Assembly (NCBI GenBank): GCA_963931865.1
Contig: OZ007514.1
Location: forward strand, 5,806,646-5,870,645
Source: Axinella damicornis
Lineage: Eukaryota > Porifera > Demospongiae > Axinellida > Axinellidae
Direction: 5' to 3'
DNA: 64,000 nt
Positions 1 to 9,994 of this stretch are shown piece by piece. Every line of letters begins with the position of its first letter. Position 1 is the first letter of the stretch. The position numbers were made by a program, and so were the translations under genes. The notes below the pieces were generated by a model. That model was not told the DNA's origin. It worked only from the letters and a program-made list of their open reading frames with translations, and made no database searches.

Positions 1-490
1 CAGAGCTGCTGCTCCCCGATTGCGTCCGCTTCAGCTGCTGCTCCTCACGCGATTGCATCGATCCGTTTCAACTGCTGCTGAGCTCCCGGCTTGCATCCAC
101 TTCAGCTGCTTTTCGCCGCTTACGTCCGCTTCAGTTGCTTCTCTCGATTGCGTCCGTTTCAACTGGTTCCCGATTGCGTCCGCTTCGGCTGCTGCTCCCC
201 GAATGCGTCGGCTTCAACTCTGCTCCCCGATGATATGGCGTCCGCTTCGTCTGCTGCTCCCCGATTGTGTCCGCTTCGGCTGCGCTGCTGCTCCCCGTCA
301 GCTGTTCTCGAAGATTCCAGCCATGTCCACTATTCTCGAACATTCTAGTACGCAGAGTTCGAGGTTCAGTAAATATTGAAGTACGAAGGTCGCGCGTCAC
401 TATAGTCTAGTCCCGCCCCACGAACATCCCACTTCCGTTACACACGGACGGACGGACGGACCGACACACGGTTAAAATCTTAATGTATTG
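1..490. mobile_element. 3' part of a dispersed element with CT-rich tandem units
   Basis: Positions 1-310 are degenerate tandem units around the core GATTGCGTCCGCTTC plus GCTGCTGCTCC. Then comes a unique tail (about 355-480) ending TTAAAATCTTAATRTATTGAT. The same tandem part plus tail recurs at about 57,950-58,470, where it interrupts sequence that is continuous in block A (about 13,460). This shows it is a mobile or inserted unit whose left end lies outside the window. The short open frames inside it are read-through of the repeat and not genes. Its class is not recognised. Confidence 0.6.
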
Positions 491-648
491 ATGGCATTCC
501 TACTTGTATGTGTACAAACCCTAGCTGAGATTGCGGCCTACAAAAGACGCTCGGAAATGAGTAACATTGGACCCTATAATAATAAAATTTGGCTGTTGGC
601 CATCAACTACTAAGTCAAACATGTCACGTGATTTGATCACATCCATAC

Positions 649-921
649 CTCTGACATAGTTAGTTGTGATTGAATCTGCCTCCTTGTGTAGTCCCATGTC
701 CTGTAGTGCCAGAGCCACGTTCCTCCAAGAGGGGGTGGGGTGGTATTTCAGGTAGTAGTCCACCACAGCCTTCATCCGCAGATGATCACTCTGGTAGAGT
801 CCCTTGATACTTGCCAGCTTTGTCAGTTGGTCCATATCAAGCCTGGCACCTAACTCCTCCCATCGGTACTCTACTTCCTTCACCACCTCCATGAGCTTGT
901 CAGTGGTGACGGTGGGGTCAG
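649..921 (-). CDS. Death-domain exon DD1, block A gene (internal, phase 1-1)
   Basis: This internal exon encodes about 91 residues of a death-fold domain, a helical bundle used for homotypic assembly of signalling complexes. The pattern fits: PTVTTDK start, WEELG in helix 1, hydrophobic I/L spacing, then TPSWRNVALAL (the W..V..AL helix-5 signature) and a final EADSI helix. The acceptor is CCCACCCAG at 922-923 (genomic CT) and the donor is GTATGG after 649. The length, 273 nt, is divisible by 3 and both junctions are phase 1. It is the third death-domain exon downstream of the first exon at 6,533. The next exon should lie left of the window. The homologue at 46,626-46,891 is frameshifted, whereas this copy is intact. 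Family call by motif; partner proteins unknown. Confidence 0.78.
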
Positions 922-959
922 CTGGGTGGGGAGACAACACGGGGAAGATATAATGCATG

Positions 960-1990
960 TGTCCTAGCTACTCAACAAAGCTCTGCCATGGGTCTCCTGT
1001 CCAATAAACAAAGTCAGTTCAGGAAGTGTCATGTTCACGTCCACAATACCAGTACAAGCAACACAATGCATGGGTACCTATACAGTGACAGGTGGTTTGA
1101 GGGGGAACAGCAATTATTGGTGACTCTGAATTGGTGACAGTCCAGCCAACTATGCATAGTCTAGCACTATAATGATGAATCTACACACTGGGCTGGTAAT
1201 GGAAGACTTTTATTAACTGCAATTCACTCTTCCTCGCTTGGTATCCTGGATGTAGCCTCATTCCCAGGCCTGGCCTGGGGACGAGGCTATCCTGCAAGGT
1301 TGCATTAGCTAGGGGGGTCCATGGTTTACGCTGACAGTATTGCCTTTGGGCATGAAATGTACCAATGGTGTACAATGTTCAGTGACATCTGACAGTGGGA
1401 ATCAAAACCATGTGGTTGTCAATCTGCATGGCAATCTTAATGAGGTTGTTGTGGTAGATATGTAGCTACATGTACAGTGTACACTGTAGTACAGTAACTA
1501 TACATGGTGCACAACTACTACACAGTAGGCCAGTGAGTACTGGTGGGCACCCATAGCCATTAGAATGTAAGAGCACAGTCTACTAGGAATATGCATATGT
1601 ACAGAGTATTATGCCTCAAACATGCGAGCAAGCAAGGCTTCATGTAGTAGGCCACCTGTAAGCGAAGTATAGTACTTTCCGCAAAATTCTGTGTAGGCCA
1701 TTATCTCGTTGAATTTTCACTCTGTTTTCTAATTCTTGCAAGGCTCTCACTGTGCCGCTATCATAGTACGGCCCCTCCAACTCATTCAACTTGTCCACAG
1801 TGTTGCCCATCACTACAAACCAGGATGTACCATTGTACTGCGTTAACCTGAACCAGTAATTGCATTCCTGAGCGTGACTAACTATTGACACATACAAGTA
1901 TATTTTATACAAACGCTAGCTAAGATCACGGCCTACGTGGACAGATTAGTTGCGTGCACGCGCTCGGCAATAACATGTTTCAGTGCCATT
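960..1990. other. Intron between DD1 and DD2; shared A/B sequence
   Basis: This is non-coding sequence, nearly collinear with 46,930-48,250. A 90-codon minus-strand open frame (1,640-1,912) is not kept open in the B copy, and I treat it as fortuitous. The only insertion relative to B is the short foldback at 1,253-1,289. Confidence 0.6.
1253..1289. mobile_element. Minimal TAGCCTC foldback insertion
   Basis: A 37-bp hairpin starts TAGCCTCATTCCCAGGCC and ends GGGGACGAGGCTA. The B copy (about 47,215-47,235) reads across the site without it. The flanks TCCTGGATG and TCCTGCAAG look like a diverged 9-bp target duplication, as in better preserved members of the family. Confidence 0.6.
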
Positions 1991-1997
1991 AAGTCAA

Positions 1998-2690
1998 TAG
2001 CACTTTCAACTAGAGGTGTTCATAGAACACATACCCTGCGCTGTCATGAACGTCTACAGGCCAGGATGCATGCAGTGCAGCTACAATCGACGTGACATCT
2101 CTGCCGATGCGCATCGAACAGGGCGGCCATCGCGTATACTGTGTTCGTGTATGGCCATATGTAAGGTGTGGGAGTGACCGCTTACCGTATATACTGGAGA
2201 GGTGGAGCCAAATGTTACGAATAATAGGAAATAGCTGGAAAAAGCAGCCGAAACAATAGCCACGATGCCTGTGAAGTACATAGATCGTGAGAAAACACTG
2301 TTTCCTAGCGGTCATCTCGAAGCATGAAGTTTCCAAATGCACCGTGTGTCCTGTTCTTGATGGGACTCTGAGGTCACGAAGAGGTGGAGCCAATGTTATG
2401 AATAGTTATGAAAAGTAGGAAATAGCCGAAATACAGCGAAACGGAGCGACTTGACTTCAGTCAGGTACACATAGAGCAGTTTTTTTTGCTATTTGCTATT
2501 GTTTGACTCCATTTCGATGGTTTATGAGGGTCTATGTGGCGAAATTTCAATTTTTTTCGAGTCACAGACTGACAGACTGACTGACAGACTAAACCGATTG
2601 CTTAACCCCGCTTCGCGCATGCGCGCGCAGGGTAAAAATTACAAGAAAGCAAAGGATTTAGTGATGGCCTGTCATACTCCACCTCTTGAT
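1998..2690. mobile_element. Block-A-specific insertion with GACAGACT tandem end
   Basis: About 690 bp are present in A and absent from B (B runs through near 48,290-48,320). The right part (2,545-2,635) carries a poly-T, GAGTCACAGACTGACAGACT tandem units, CCGATTGCTTAACCCCGC and GCGCATGCGCGCGC. The reverse complement of this block is the last 95 bases of the window (63,905-64,000), so it is one end of a dispersed element. No coding capacity is recognised. Confidence 0.55.
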
Positions 2691-3100
2691 AAAGTGAAGA
2701 AATGAGAGCGGAAAATGCCATTAGCTATACCCACCTCGATCTAGCTCAGTCTCACCCCATTCATAAAATGTAGGGATGTGATGGGACAGTGAATGGGCAA
2801 TGGCAATTTGGTGGACTAGAATGACCACAACTTTTTCAGCAACTTTTTTCTCAACTCCCGCCTAGCTACTGTAGCTAAGTCTGTGAGTAAGTATTCTTTT
2901 GTGAACTGCTAGCCAGTATCATTCTATCTGCATGCTTAGTTTAGCTAGGGTAAATTTGCTTCTTTGGCCATCATCCTGCTAATACATCACTATGGCTAAA
3001 TTTCCTTGGCCATCCAGAATGCTACCAGTGAGTACTGGTGTGCATCCATTAGAATGCAAACCCCATAGAACTCTTTGAGGTGGTCAAGAAATGCACATAC

Positions 3101-3370
3101 CTTTGGGTAAGTACTGTTTCAAATTGGCCATCACTGCTGCTCTCTCCTCTCCGCCCACGTAAAGTGCAGTGGCAAGTCCCTCCCACGAGGCATGAGGAAC
3201 ATAATTGACCCAATACTCTCCCACTGCACGACTCTTCTCCCTTTCAGTGGATGACTGCTGCTTGATTTCAATTCTCTTGAACATTGGAACATCAAGAATG
3301 ATCCCCACCCAGTTCCAGTCTCCCACCTCCCCCATCACCTCCGTCACCTTCTCCACAGTGAGGGTGGGGT
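3101..3370 (-). CDS. Death-domain exon DD2, block A gene (internal, phase 1-1)
   Basis: The exon encodes 90 residues of a death-fold domain starting DPTLTVEKV and ending KQYLPKG. HASWEGLATAL is the helix-5 signature, and EERAAVMANL forms the last helix. The acceptor is a pyrimidine-rich CTCCCTCAG just upstream of 3,370, and the donor GTATGTG follows 3,101. It is 270 nt long with phase 1 at both ends, so including or skipping it keeps the frame. The opening residues resemble DD1 and DD3 (PxLTVxxV), which suggests all three arose by internal exon duplication. The B homologue (48,729-48,992) differs by a 6-nt in-frame length change and many replacements, whereas the flanking intron is nearly identical. 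Confidence 0.78.
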
Positions 3371-3479
3371 CTGAGGGAGAGACACAAGCAGATGAGAGGA
3401 CAGTGAGGAGAACAGAAATTGAACAAAAGTTCCAGTCATTCCAGTCCATCTGTTAATGCTACGTAATATAAGTCAGCAG

Positions 3480-5270
3480 GAGCACAGTGAATCCACTCAG
3501 GACAAGTTAGACAAGCAAGTGAAAGGGGATTTAGGATTCAGTGATGGCCTGCAGTAGCTACTCCATCTCTGGAGATGGTAGGTGCAACGTCCTTCAGGCA
3601 AGCCCCACAATGCCCTGCATTCTCCTAGTATATTCATAAGCTGTACTACTGGCATGTACATAATGTGCAAGGCAGTACTTTAACCCCCAGAGCTAATACG
3701 GTAGTAGCAACAGTTCCAGTCCATGACAAAACGGATGTTGTTCTGTGAGTATAGTAGCTCAAGAACAGCTGTAGTTGATAAGCTATGCTAGTGAAGAGTT
3801 TTGAAAGATTTTAAGTGATCACACAAAATCAGACTGTTTCATCGATTTGTTTTTCCCATGTACCCTAAGGTACAGCAAGAATTTGCAAGGTAGTATCATT
3901 CTATCTGTATGCTCGGTGTGGGGTTTTGTACCCATTTCTCATCACTATGGGTGAATTCGAAATTTCCTGGCTATCCCTAAACAGAGAACTACACTGCATT
4001 CTCGTTCTCTGATATTAAGGTGGCATAACAATGGTCAAGGGTAGGCATACTATGCCTACAAACACCCAATGTCATGTACCCTAAGGCCACTAGTACTAAT
4101 TTAGTGGAATTTAAAAATTGTTGGATCTTGAATCTGCAAACAACACTGCTGGCATCACATACATGAGCGTATATACGGATGAGCCTTTTGCTAGCTGCCT
4201 ATGAAGCAGCCGGGAAATGACTGGCTGTATAGTACGAGCTGGTGGATGTCTATTCACAACTTGATAGTACAAGCTGAGGTATCATTTTTGAATGCTACCA
4301 TTGAATAACTAGCCTACCAGCAGTGCAGTCGCCACTTGAGTTGCTACTACCGTATTAGCTCTGGTGGTTAAAGGTACTGCCTTGCGCATTGTGTACATGC
4401 CAGTACTACAGCTTATCAATATAATACTAGGAGAATGCAGGGCATTGTAGGGCTCACCTGAAGCGCAGTATATGGTCATAGGCTGGCTGCGTGGCACAGC
4501 ATACAAACTTGAAGGAAGCTGGGGGTGGGGCCTGAATGTCCAGAGCAAGGGCGCTGCATGCACTGCAGCATACTACCTTGAGCCTCTGGTTGATGAACAG
4601 CGTGCAGTTTCAAGGAAGTGCAGTTTCAAGTTCGTAGCTCATCCTCCGCTCAGTCTGCAGTTTCAAGTTTTGCAGACCACCATTCTCGTTCATGGCGGTC
4701 TGCAGTTTCGAGTTTGTAGTACGTAGCTAGACTATGTTGAGCCCATTCGTTCACACAGTCTCAAGTTCGTAGTACGTAGTTCACATCGTAGCGTTACCGG
4801 TGCAAACGTAGCTGGCTCCACCACCGTCATGCAAATCATGCTGGTCGTCCAGCACGCTGGCACGCAGCGCCACATTATGATTTTCCACCTGTATATACGG
4901 TCATGCGCTAAACAGCTACCGTACCTCACAGACAAACGGACATCCTGAGAACACGACTACGTGTGGCTTGCTCGGGCTCGCCCAATTATTCCATGATACC
5001 CCAAAGGATCAGGTGTGCCAATATCTAATTTATTGCATGCGCCTGATTGGATGTTGCTTCGTGATGTGAGTTGTTAAGTGATGATGTCATAGCTGTGCCA
5101 TATGCCAGATATCGGCACACTTGATCCTTTGGGGTATCATATGTAGTATACGAAGTGGGAGCAGAGTAGATCTCCTTACAATGTGTGGTCATGTACATGG
5201 TCATATCGGGTATGTTTTTGTGATTGCCAACTAAGACTCACACACTGTGGGTACACTGATTGAGTGTCAT
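3480..5270 (+). pseudogene. Intronic block with unrecognised plus-strand coding relic
   Basis: The long intron between DD2 and DD3 contains, on the opposite strand, a stretch around 4,470-4,610 that reads MVIGWLRGTAYKLEG then SWGWGLNVQSKGAACTAAY. Block B keeps the same reading near 50,157-50,275, and a related segment recurs further on there (50,444-50,740). I do not recognise the family. Upstream parts contain stops in A, so this is probably a nested gene relic or duplicated fragment rather than a working gene. At 4,600-4,800 there are loose tandem repeats of CAGTTTCAAGTTCGTAG. Confidence 0.35.
4991..5143. repeat. Inverted repeat (ATGATACCCCAAAGGATCA arms)
   Basis: The left arm ATGATACCCCAAAGGATCA with GTGTGCCAATATC is mirrored by GATATCGGCACAC and TGATCCTTTGGGGTATCAT about 120 bp later. 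The foldback is also in block B (about 51,155-51,330), so it predates the duplication. MITE-like; no target duplication was established. Confidence 0.6.
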
Positions 5271-5277
5271 GACTTAC

Positions 5278-5589
5278 CTGAGACAGGTTCAGCATGGTGT
5301 CTGATGTTGTCAGCAATTCTCGTATCGTTTGCAACATCTAATGCATAAATGATCCTCCTCCAAGATGGTTTCTCGTCTATCCCATTACCCTGCATCCAGC
5401 ACTCAATCACAGCACGAAGACAGTCGTCATCAGATAGGTATAGCAGGTCGTCCTCATCCAGTTTGGGGAAGAACCAATTCACCTTTCCCTCTACTACTGT
5501 GAACTCAGCATGGAGAAGCCGCTCCGCTAGTGCCCGGTAGTTCACTCCCTGCACAGCAGTCAGGACAGTGTCCACTGTGAGGGGTGGAG
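5278..5589 (-). CDS. Death-domain exon DD3, block A gene (first domain)
   Basis: This is the first death-fold module after the start exon. It encodes 104 residues starting APPLTVDTVLTAV and ending IRHHAEPVSG. Helix 1 has YRALAERLL; the helix-5 signature is KPSWRRIIYAL; a final helix follows (TRIADNIRHH). The acceptor is CTCCACTTCAG upstream of 5,589 and the donor GTAAGTC (near consensus) follows 5,278. It is 312 nt, phase 1 at both ends, and in frame with the 22-nt first exon at 6,533-6,512. The B copy is 9 nt shorter, still in frame, with clustered replacements in the middle of the domain. The minus-strand open frame extends past the acceptor, but those extra residues are intronic. Confidence 0.8.
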
Positions 5590-5988
5590 CTGAAGTGGAG
5601 AGGGAGGGGGAACATACACGTACCTCAATAGATGATACGTAGTAAGTGCTATTACAATGCACATAATCAGTGGTGGCAAGGGCATATTGAGCTGTTCAAG
5701 GTGGTGTGAGAGCCTGTAACTCACAGAGTAACTGGAAACTTTGCAGCTAGTGTGATATCAGAGGAGGTGAGAAACTGAATTACCGATTGTCGGACACCAC
5801 TGATCACCGGACTTCAACCAAACCATGCTCGATTCGACATGAAAAGTTAATCTGCGGGTTAGTTGCGTAAAACGACACAGCTCGTATGCAGTAGTCTGGC
5901 ACAATCGTGCGAGTTGTGTATGAATGTCTGAAAAAGTCTGCCTACGATCAAAACTTGAGAGTAGACCAAATTGGCTACCCAGTTCTCT

Positions 5989-6185
5989 CCCCCCCCCCCC
6001 CCCCCCCCCCCCCCCAAAGATATGGTTGCCATAACATTGAATTTGGTGGGTTTTGGCAGCTACCAAACACTTGTGTTGAAACTACCGCACATTAATTCCA
6101 ACTGCCATTATGCGACATCAAACCATTTCAAATTCTGGGGGGGGGGGGGGGGGGGGGGGAGATCTCAGTGCCTGCCCCCCCCCCC
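5989..6185. repeat. Homopolymer tracts C27, G23 and C11
   Basis: A run of 27 C at 5,989-6,015, a run of 23 G at 6,137-6,159 and a run of 11 C at 6,175-6,185 lie within 200 bp and could pair with each other or form quadruplexes. In block B the first C tract is missing and its place holds a 111-bp foldback; the G and later C tracts are conserved (52,380-52,423). Exact lengths may be unreliable in sequencing. Confidence 0.8.
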
Positions 6186-6269
6186 ACAGATATATTATCT
6201 ATGGCAGAACTATGCTAGCAAGTCCATTGATAAGACCATCCTTTCAGATTATCCGACAGGGCGTGCACG

Positions 6270-6312
6270 TAGTCTCGTTACCAGACTATTCCGCTGTGTG
6301 GTACCGAGACTA
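6270..6312. mobile_element. TAGTCTCG foldback, 43 bp
   Basis: The hairpin runs from TAGTCTCGTTACCAG to TGGTACCGAGACTA. The B orthologue sits at about 52,509-52,559. The flanks GCGTGCACG and ACATGCATG are a diverged 9-bp repeat (7 of 9 match using the B right flank), as in the other members of this family. Confidence 0.6.
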
Positions 6313-6511
6313 ACATGCATGTGGAATTGATGCCCTGGAGCTTAATTCCACAGGTGCTAGTTCTGTCATGACCATACATGCGCATCCATGAGGACCACTT
6401 TGCTAGTTCTCGCGGGCCATGCAGCCGATGCACTTCCGCAAGGCTGCATTACAGGCTCACTTCATGGATCAAGAAATTACAAACTAGTTACTAGACAACT
6501 GTCCTACTAAC

Positions 6512-6533
6512 CTGTGGTCGTTTTCTCGGCCAT
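6512..6533 (-). CDS. First coding exon, block A death-domain gene (MAEKTTT)
   Basis: The 22-nt exon reads ATG plus six codons (MAEKTTT) and one base, followed directly by the donor GTTAGTAGG. The ATG lies in a strong Kozak context (A at -3, G at +4). The exon ends in phase 1, exactly what the DD3 acceptor needs, so the joined protein begins MAEKTTTAPPLTVD. The same exon, context and donor are conserved at 52,749-52,728 in block B although nearby sequence carries indels. This supports a real start. The promoter should lie just right of 6,533. Too short to prove without transcripts. Confidence 0.6.
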
Positions 6534-6898
6534 TGTGCGCGTTCGGGGTCAGGGACTACATGGACAAGTAGGGGAGCGCGTCCTCCCGTACCGTGCGATG
6601 GGTCTGTTTCCGCCAACTGGTAGGAGAGGGACACACCCAAACTTTGCAGCCTCGTTCCCATGCTGTGAGCTGACCCTGGAACCGGAGTACGGGAACGGCG
6701 ATGAAAGATTGTGCTCATCAACTCAGAGAAGAAGACAAGAGCCTGAAGACTCAGTGAAGAGGAGGGTATTGCAGCTGTCTTGGGGTTCTCTGGCTATGGT
6801 GAGACCTGTAAAAGGATAAATGCAACTTGCATCTCATCTTAAGTTAAGGTGGCAGTGCTCATGACTGATGGCTATGGATTCTAATAAGGTTCAGCAAG

Positions 6899-7217
6899 AA
6901 TAATAAGAAGAAGAGAGTATCGAACTCACTATAGGCTACGTTGAATGTATGCGGAAAGTAACGTGACATCCAGTATGGTGCACGTGATCCACACGGACTC
7001 GTCAACTATTGTACTCCCCGATATGGCCGAGTTTACTTGCTGCACGCAAGCCTTGATCGTCGAGTCAAAGAGACTAGCTAGCTGTGGTACGGTAGCCATG
7101 GCGTCTATGTCAGGTAAGATTGTGTTTTTGACATTAGCACTATACCGGATGTCACGTTACTTTCCGCATACATTCAACATTAGCCTATAGCGAGTTCGAT
7201 ACTCTCTTCTTATTATC
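6899..7217. mobile_element. MITE-like foldback with ~75-bp arms
   Basis: The left arm (AATAATAAGAAGAAGAGAG then TATGCGGAAAGTAACGTGAC) is mirrored by GTCACGTTACTTTCCGCATA and CTCTCTTCTTATTAT at the right. The unpaired centre contains ATGGCGTCTATGTCAG followed by GTAAGA (7,098-7,113, plus strand), which looks like a tiny first exon with a good Kozak and donor. Whether it is ever used is unknown. Confidence 0.7.
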
Positions 7218-7611
7218 AGAGAACGCGGTAGCGTTCTCTATTTAGGGATGGCCAAGGAAATTTTGATTTTACCATACTGATGCACCAGCAGGATAACGGC
7301 CAAAGAAGCTACAACCCCCCAAACCAAGCATGCAGACAGAATGATACTGCCTAGCAGTTCACAAAAACACTCACAAACGTACCTTAGAGTACGCGGGAGT
7401 CGATGAACATGTCGCGGAGAAAAGTCCTATTTCGTCGTCATCTTTCTTTCTCATAACAAAACTTTGCCCAAGGATAGCGTACCAACTAAAGCACTTCTGG
7501 AGTTCATTTACGCACAGAACAACACCGATTTCACCGTAGTAGAGCCTTTGAGCCCTTTTGTCCACGAACTGGCAAGAACAGCAGTTTTAGCTATAGCTAC
7601 GATCCGATGGC

Positions 7612-7956
7612 ATGCTCGCACGACGCCATTTTGAGGCAATGAGGTCTCGTGTTCGCCAATTGCGCATGCGCAATCCAAAATGCAAGCACATTTTGTGTTC
7701 TTTTGCTTGTGATGGCTGCGTTTGGTACACTAACAGAATCCCTGTGAATCTGTCATCTGGTGGCTCCTATACTGCTACGAGGAAGTTCTACCAACCTGTT
7801 CTTGTCAAGATGTATTGTGACTATGCCATCATGGAGGCGTGGCTTTCTTTTCATGACGTAACTACAGTGCTGAACTGTGAGGCTAGAGTTTTGGATTTTC
7901 ATTGCAAGCACATGACCTACACGGCTGCCATGGCACCATCAAGCTCTCTCATCTGA
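7612..7956 (+). CDS. Unrecognised 114-codon ORF inside the A-only insertion
   Basis: The open frame runs from ATG at 7,612 to TGA at 7,956. It is cysteine-rich (segments CKHILCSFACDGC, VKMYCDY, LNCEARVLDFHCKHM) and basic at the N terminus. I do not recognise a family. No splice sites or neighbours support it and it has no copy in block B. It may be a fragment of a transposon-carried gene or chance. Confidence 0.25.
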   Translation: MLARRHFEAMRSRVRQLRMRNPKCKHILCSFACDGCVWYTNRIPVNLSSGGSYTATRKFYQPVLVKMYCDYAIMEAWLSFHDVTTVLNCEARVLDFHCKHMTYTAAMAPSSSLI

Positions 7957-7999
7957 TGAAAGGTGAATGCCCCACCCCCTCATCCGCGAAGGCAACAAT

Positions 8000-8081
8000 T
8001 AGTCTCGCGGGCCAGACGTTCGCGGCGCGCGGAGGGGAGGGCGCGCCTCCGCACGCCGCTAACGTCTGGCCCGCGAGACTA
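8000..8081. mobile_element. TAGTCTCG foldback with perfect 9-bp target duplication
   Basis: The 82-bp hairpin runs TAGTCTCGCGGGCCAGACGT to ACGTCTGGCCCGCGAGACTA. It is flanked on both sides by GGCAACAAT (7,991-7,999 and 8,082-8,090). It is one of five perfect 9-bp duplications seen for this family in the window, and its centre is very GC-rich. Confidence 0.85.
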
Positions 8082-8194
8082 GGCAACAATAAACATTGAT
8101 CACAACAGCAACATCAAAAATTATTAATGGAAACTGCATTAAAGCCTGCTCAGTGCCCAGCAGAAGGTCCACGTCCATCAAGAGAGACCATCGC

Positions 8195-8664
8195 AGCTTT
8201 GTTGACATGGTGATCGCCTCGTAGTCTCGGGCCTAGGAACGAGGCTAACATGGTGATTAAGTAACAACACCAGTCTGGCATACATCCAGTTCCCCCATAC
8301 CCTTATGGTGACGTGATGTTGCATGTACCATGACTAAGAAGTTACGCATTTTATGCACTCAAAAAAGTACGCAAACTAGTAGCAAAAAATTTTCTGAGAA
8401 AAATAAAAAGGATTTAGTGATGGCCTGTCACATTCGGAATTATTCCACCCCTCGAAAAAGCTAAGAAACAAGGAGAAATGCCTTTAACCAGGCTCAGTCC
8501 CATCCCCTCCCTAAATTCTACATTTTATAATGGATGGGACTGAGCCTGGTTAAAGGCATTTCTCCTTGTTTCTTAGCTTTTTCGAGGGGTGTAATAATTC
8601 CGAATGTGACAGGCCATCACTAAATCCTTTTTATTTTTCTCAGAAAATTTTAGGCCACTAGTAC
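8195..8664. repeat. Duplicated block with long foldback (copy 1)
   Basis: The segment from TTTGTTGACATGGTGAT to the end of the foldback at 8,376-8,664 is repeated at about 9,995-10,480. The foldback arms (AGCAAAAAATTTTCT, GGATTTAGTGATGGCCTGTC, AAGAAACAAGGAGAAATGCC) are about 130 bp each around a short loop near 8,515. Half-elements of the same family occur near 2,650, 3,535 and 49,140. Confidence 0.7.
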
Positions 8665-8706
8665 ACTCTTGGGTTCAGCAATGACCCAACAAATGGTGGT
8701 GGTGCT

Positions 8707-8936
8707 TAGTCTGCCGGCGTTCGTGAATACATTTTAAGGATCGTGAATACATTAATTTTATACTCGCTGCAAACACTCAGGCTTCAGTTCAAACCACAGG
8801 AAGTAATGCCGTATATAGTGATAGCTGGTTCTGCAATCTGATTGGGGCTTCACTCATGGTTGCAGTGCGACAAAAATGTATATAGGTTTGATTCCAGACC
8901 CTCCTTCCCGTGCGAGGGTCTGGCTGTGCCAGACTA
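8707..8936. mobile_element. TAGTCTG foldback-family element, 230 bp, 9-bp duplication
   Basis: The element runs TAGTCTGCCGGCG to GCTGTGCCAGACTA and is flanked by identical GGTGGTGCT (8,698-8,706 and 8,937-8,945). Block B reads GGTGGTGCC once at the orthologous point (about 53,730), so it is the empty site. Only the outermost bases are inverted-repeat, so this may be a longer member with a unique centre. Confidence 0.8.
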
Positions 8937-9008
8937 GGTGGTGCTGTGGTGGGTTACCCCCATGAGGTGTTTGGAGAAGGTGTTGAAGATGTGTTTCTAT
9001 TTTGATAG

Positions 9009-9129
9009 ACATCTATGCTGTTGTGATCCTGAAAGATGGTGAGAGTGGCAGTGGTGAGGAGATGGCTCAGAGTCTGAAGCAGTTAGTGAAAAGAAGATTG
9101 GCTCCTTTGCTGTCCCTCAGCTTGTTGTG
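9009..9129 (+). pseudogene. Acyl/acetyl-CoA synthetase C-terminal exon relic (block A)
   Basis: After an acceptor TTTTGATAG the sequence reads DIYAVVILKDGESGSGEEM then AQSLKQLV. After a frameshift at a run of A it continues KKIGSFAVPQLV and reaches the donor GTATGTG. This pattern (YAxVxLKDG ... L..LV+..IG.FA.P) is that of the C-terminal domain of acetyl/acyl-CoA synthetases, adenylate-forming ligases. The frameshift breaks the frame, and no exon with the expected downstream motif was found nearby. The B copy (53,808-53,934) is broken independently by an insertion near its 5' end and a different A-run length. Both look dead. Family call from motif memory. Confidence 0.5.
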
Positions 9130-9178
9130 GTATGTGTGATGTACCTATATTTATCTCAAGTTGCATGGTAGATCAAAC

Positions 9179-9227
9179 CAGGAGCGCATAATGAGGAAGC
9201 GAGCTCGCTACCTCATTATGCGCTCCT
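9179..9227. mobile_element. 49-bp micro-hairpin with 8-bp target duplication
   Basis: The hairpin CAGGAGCGCATAATGAGG ... CATTATGCGCTCCT is flanked by GATCAAAC on both sides (9,171-9,178 and 9,228-9,235). Block B has one GATCAAAC and no hairpin (about 53,973). A second member lies at 45,059-45,100. The CAG start and 8-bp duplication suggest hAT mobilisation. Confidence 0.75.
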
Positions 9228-9239
9228 GATCAAACGTAC

Positions 9240-9980
9240 CGGTAGTCACTGTAAACACGCTACAGTAACCAAGGGCACATGTTCCCATGATTCTTGTAAG
9301 CACTATGGGTCTATCTGAAGGGTGGACGGACGGTACGGAGCATTCGGTTACTATCACTTTGCGTCACAGTCTATGTGGCCAACCGAACCATGGAAACCAG
9401 AGTTGCCTTCTTCTTACAGCTCACTTCAGTTCCATTGTATTTACGGGAGCACTAGGCTTCTCTCTTCGATTTTCTTCTACGTTTAAACAACACTAGCATC
9501 GAAGTAACAGAACCGGCCCTTCTTGGCATTTCCAGCGTTGGAATCGTCTGCTTTTCAAAATCACTCGCTGTGGTGCCATCCATCATGGGTAATAGAGCCT
9601 AAGCGCCTACGAGTATCACACAAGCGACTGAATACTTGTTTCTCAATGTCGATATCAACTACGGGTATGCACTGAACAGAAGCCAGACTATGGCACAGCG
9701 GTTACCAAGTATCCGACCCACAAGGCATCAGAGTGGCACTCCCTTCTTTGCTTCTTTGCTTGTTGCAAGGCTGAGAGAGCAGGGGCAGGTACATATTCAA
9801 GCGGGACTTGTGAGTTCAAATAGTTAACTGCTGTTGAGCTGTTATGATTGCAGACAGTATTCAGTATGGACAGATGTATGTTATAGCTACATCATGCCCA
9901 GGTGGGATGACATGTACGTATCCGATCTAAAGTCACGAGCATGAGGGCACGAAGCACCCGAGGGCGAGTGACAGTAAACC
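9240..9980. other. Shared A/B non-coding sequence, no gene recognised
   Basis: The sequence is collinear with 53,985-54,460, and short open frames are not conserved. Near 9,710-9,765 the segment around GCATCAGAGTGGCACTCCC is found in inverted orientation in B (54,840-54,905), marking a rearrangement breakpoint there. Confidence 0.5.
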
Positions 9981-9994
9981 AGATACGTCCACCC

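Larger units (their letters stand above)
6898..8681. mobile_element. Block-A-specific 1.8-kb composite insertion
   Basis: Block A has GGTTCAGCAA at 6,888-6,897 and again at 8,672-8,681. Block B has a single related copy (CTTCAGCAA near 53,702) with no intervening sequence. The intervening 1.8 kb is therefore an insertion with an 8-10 bp target duplication, or an accretion of nested insertions. It contains the foldbacks at 6,899-7,217, 8,000-8,081 and 8,376-8,664 and the open frame at 7,612-7,956. Its outer ends are not matching inverted repeats, so a single-element origin is unproven. Confidence 0.55.

Noticed and set aside
20..400. Three overlapping ORFs at the window start
   Set aside because: Degenerate CT-rich tandem repeat, duplicated at 57,950-58,470 with different frames open.
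1640..1912. 90-codon minus-strand ORF with YNGTSWFVVMG
   Set aside because: Not kept open in the block B homologue (47,940-48,190) and without usable splice sites.
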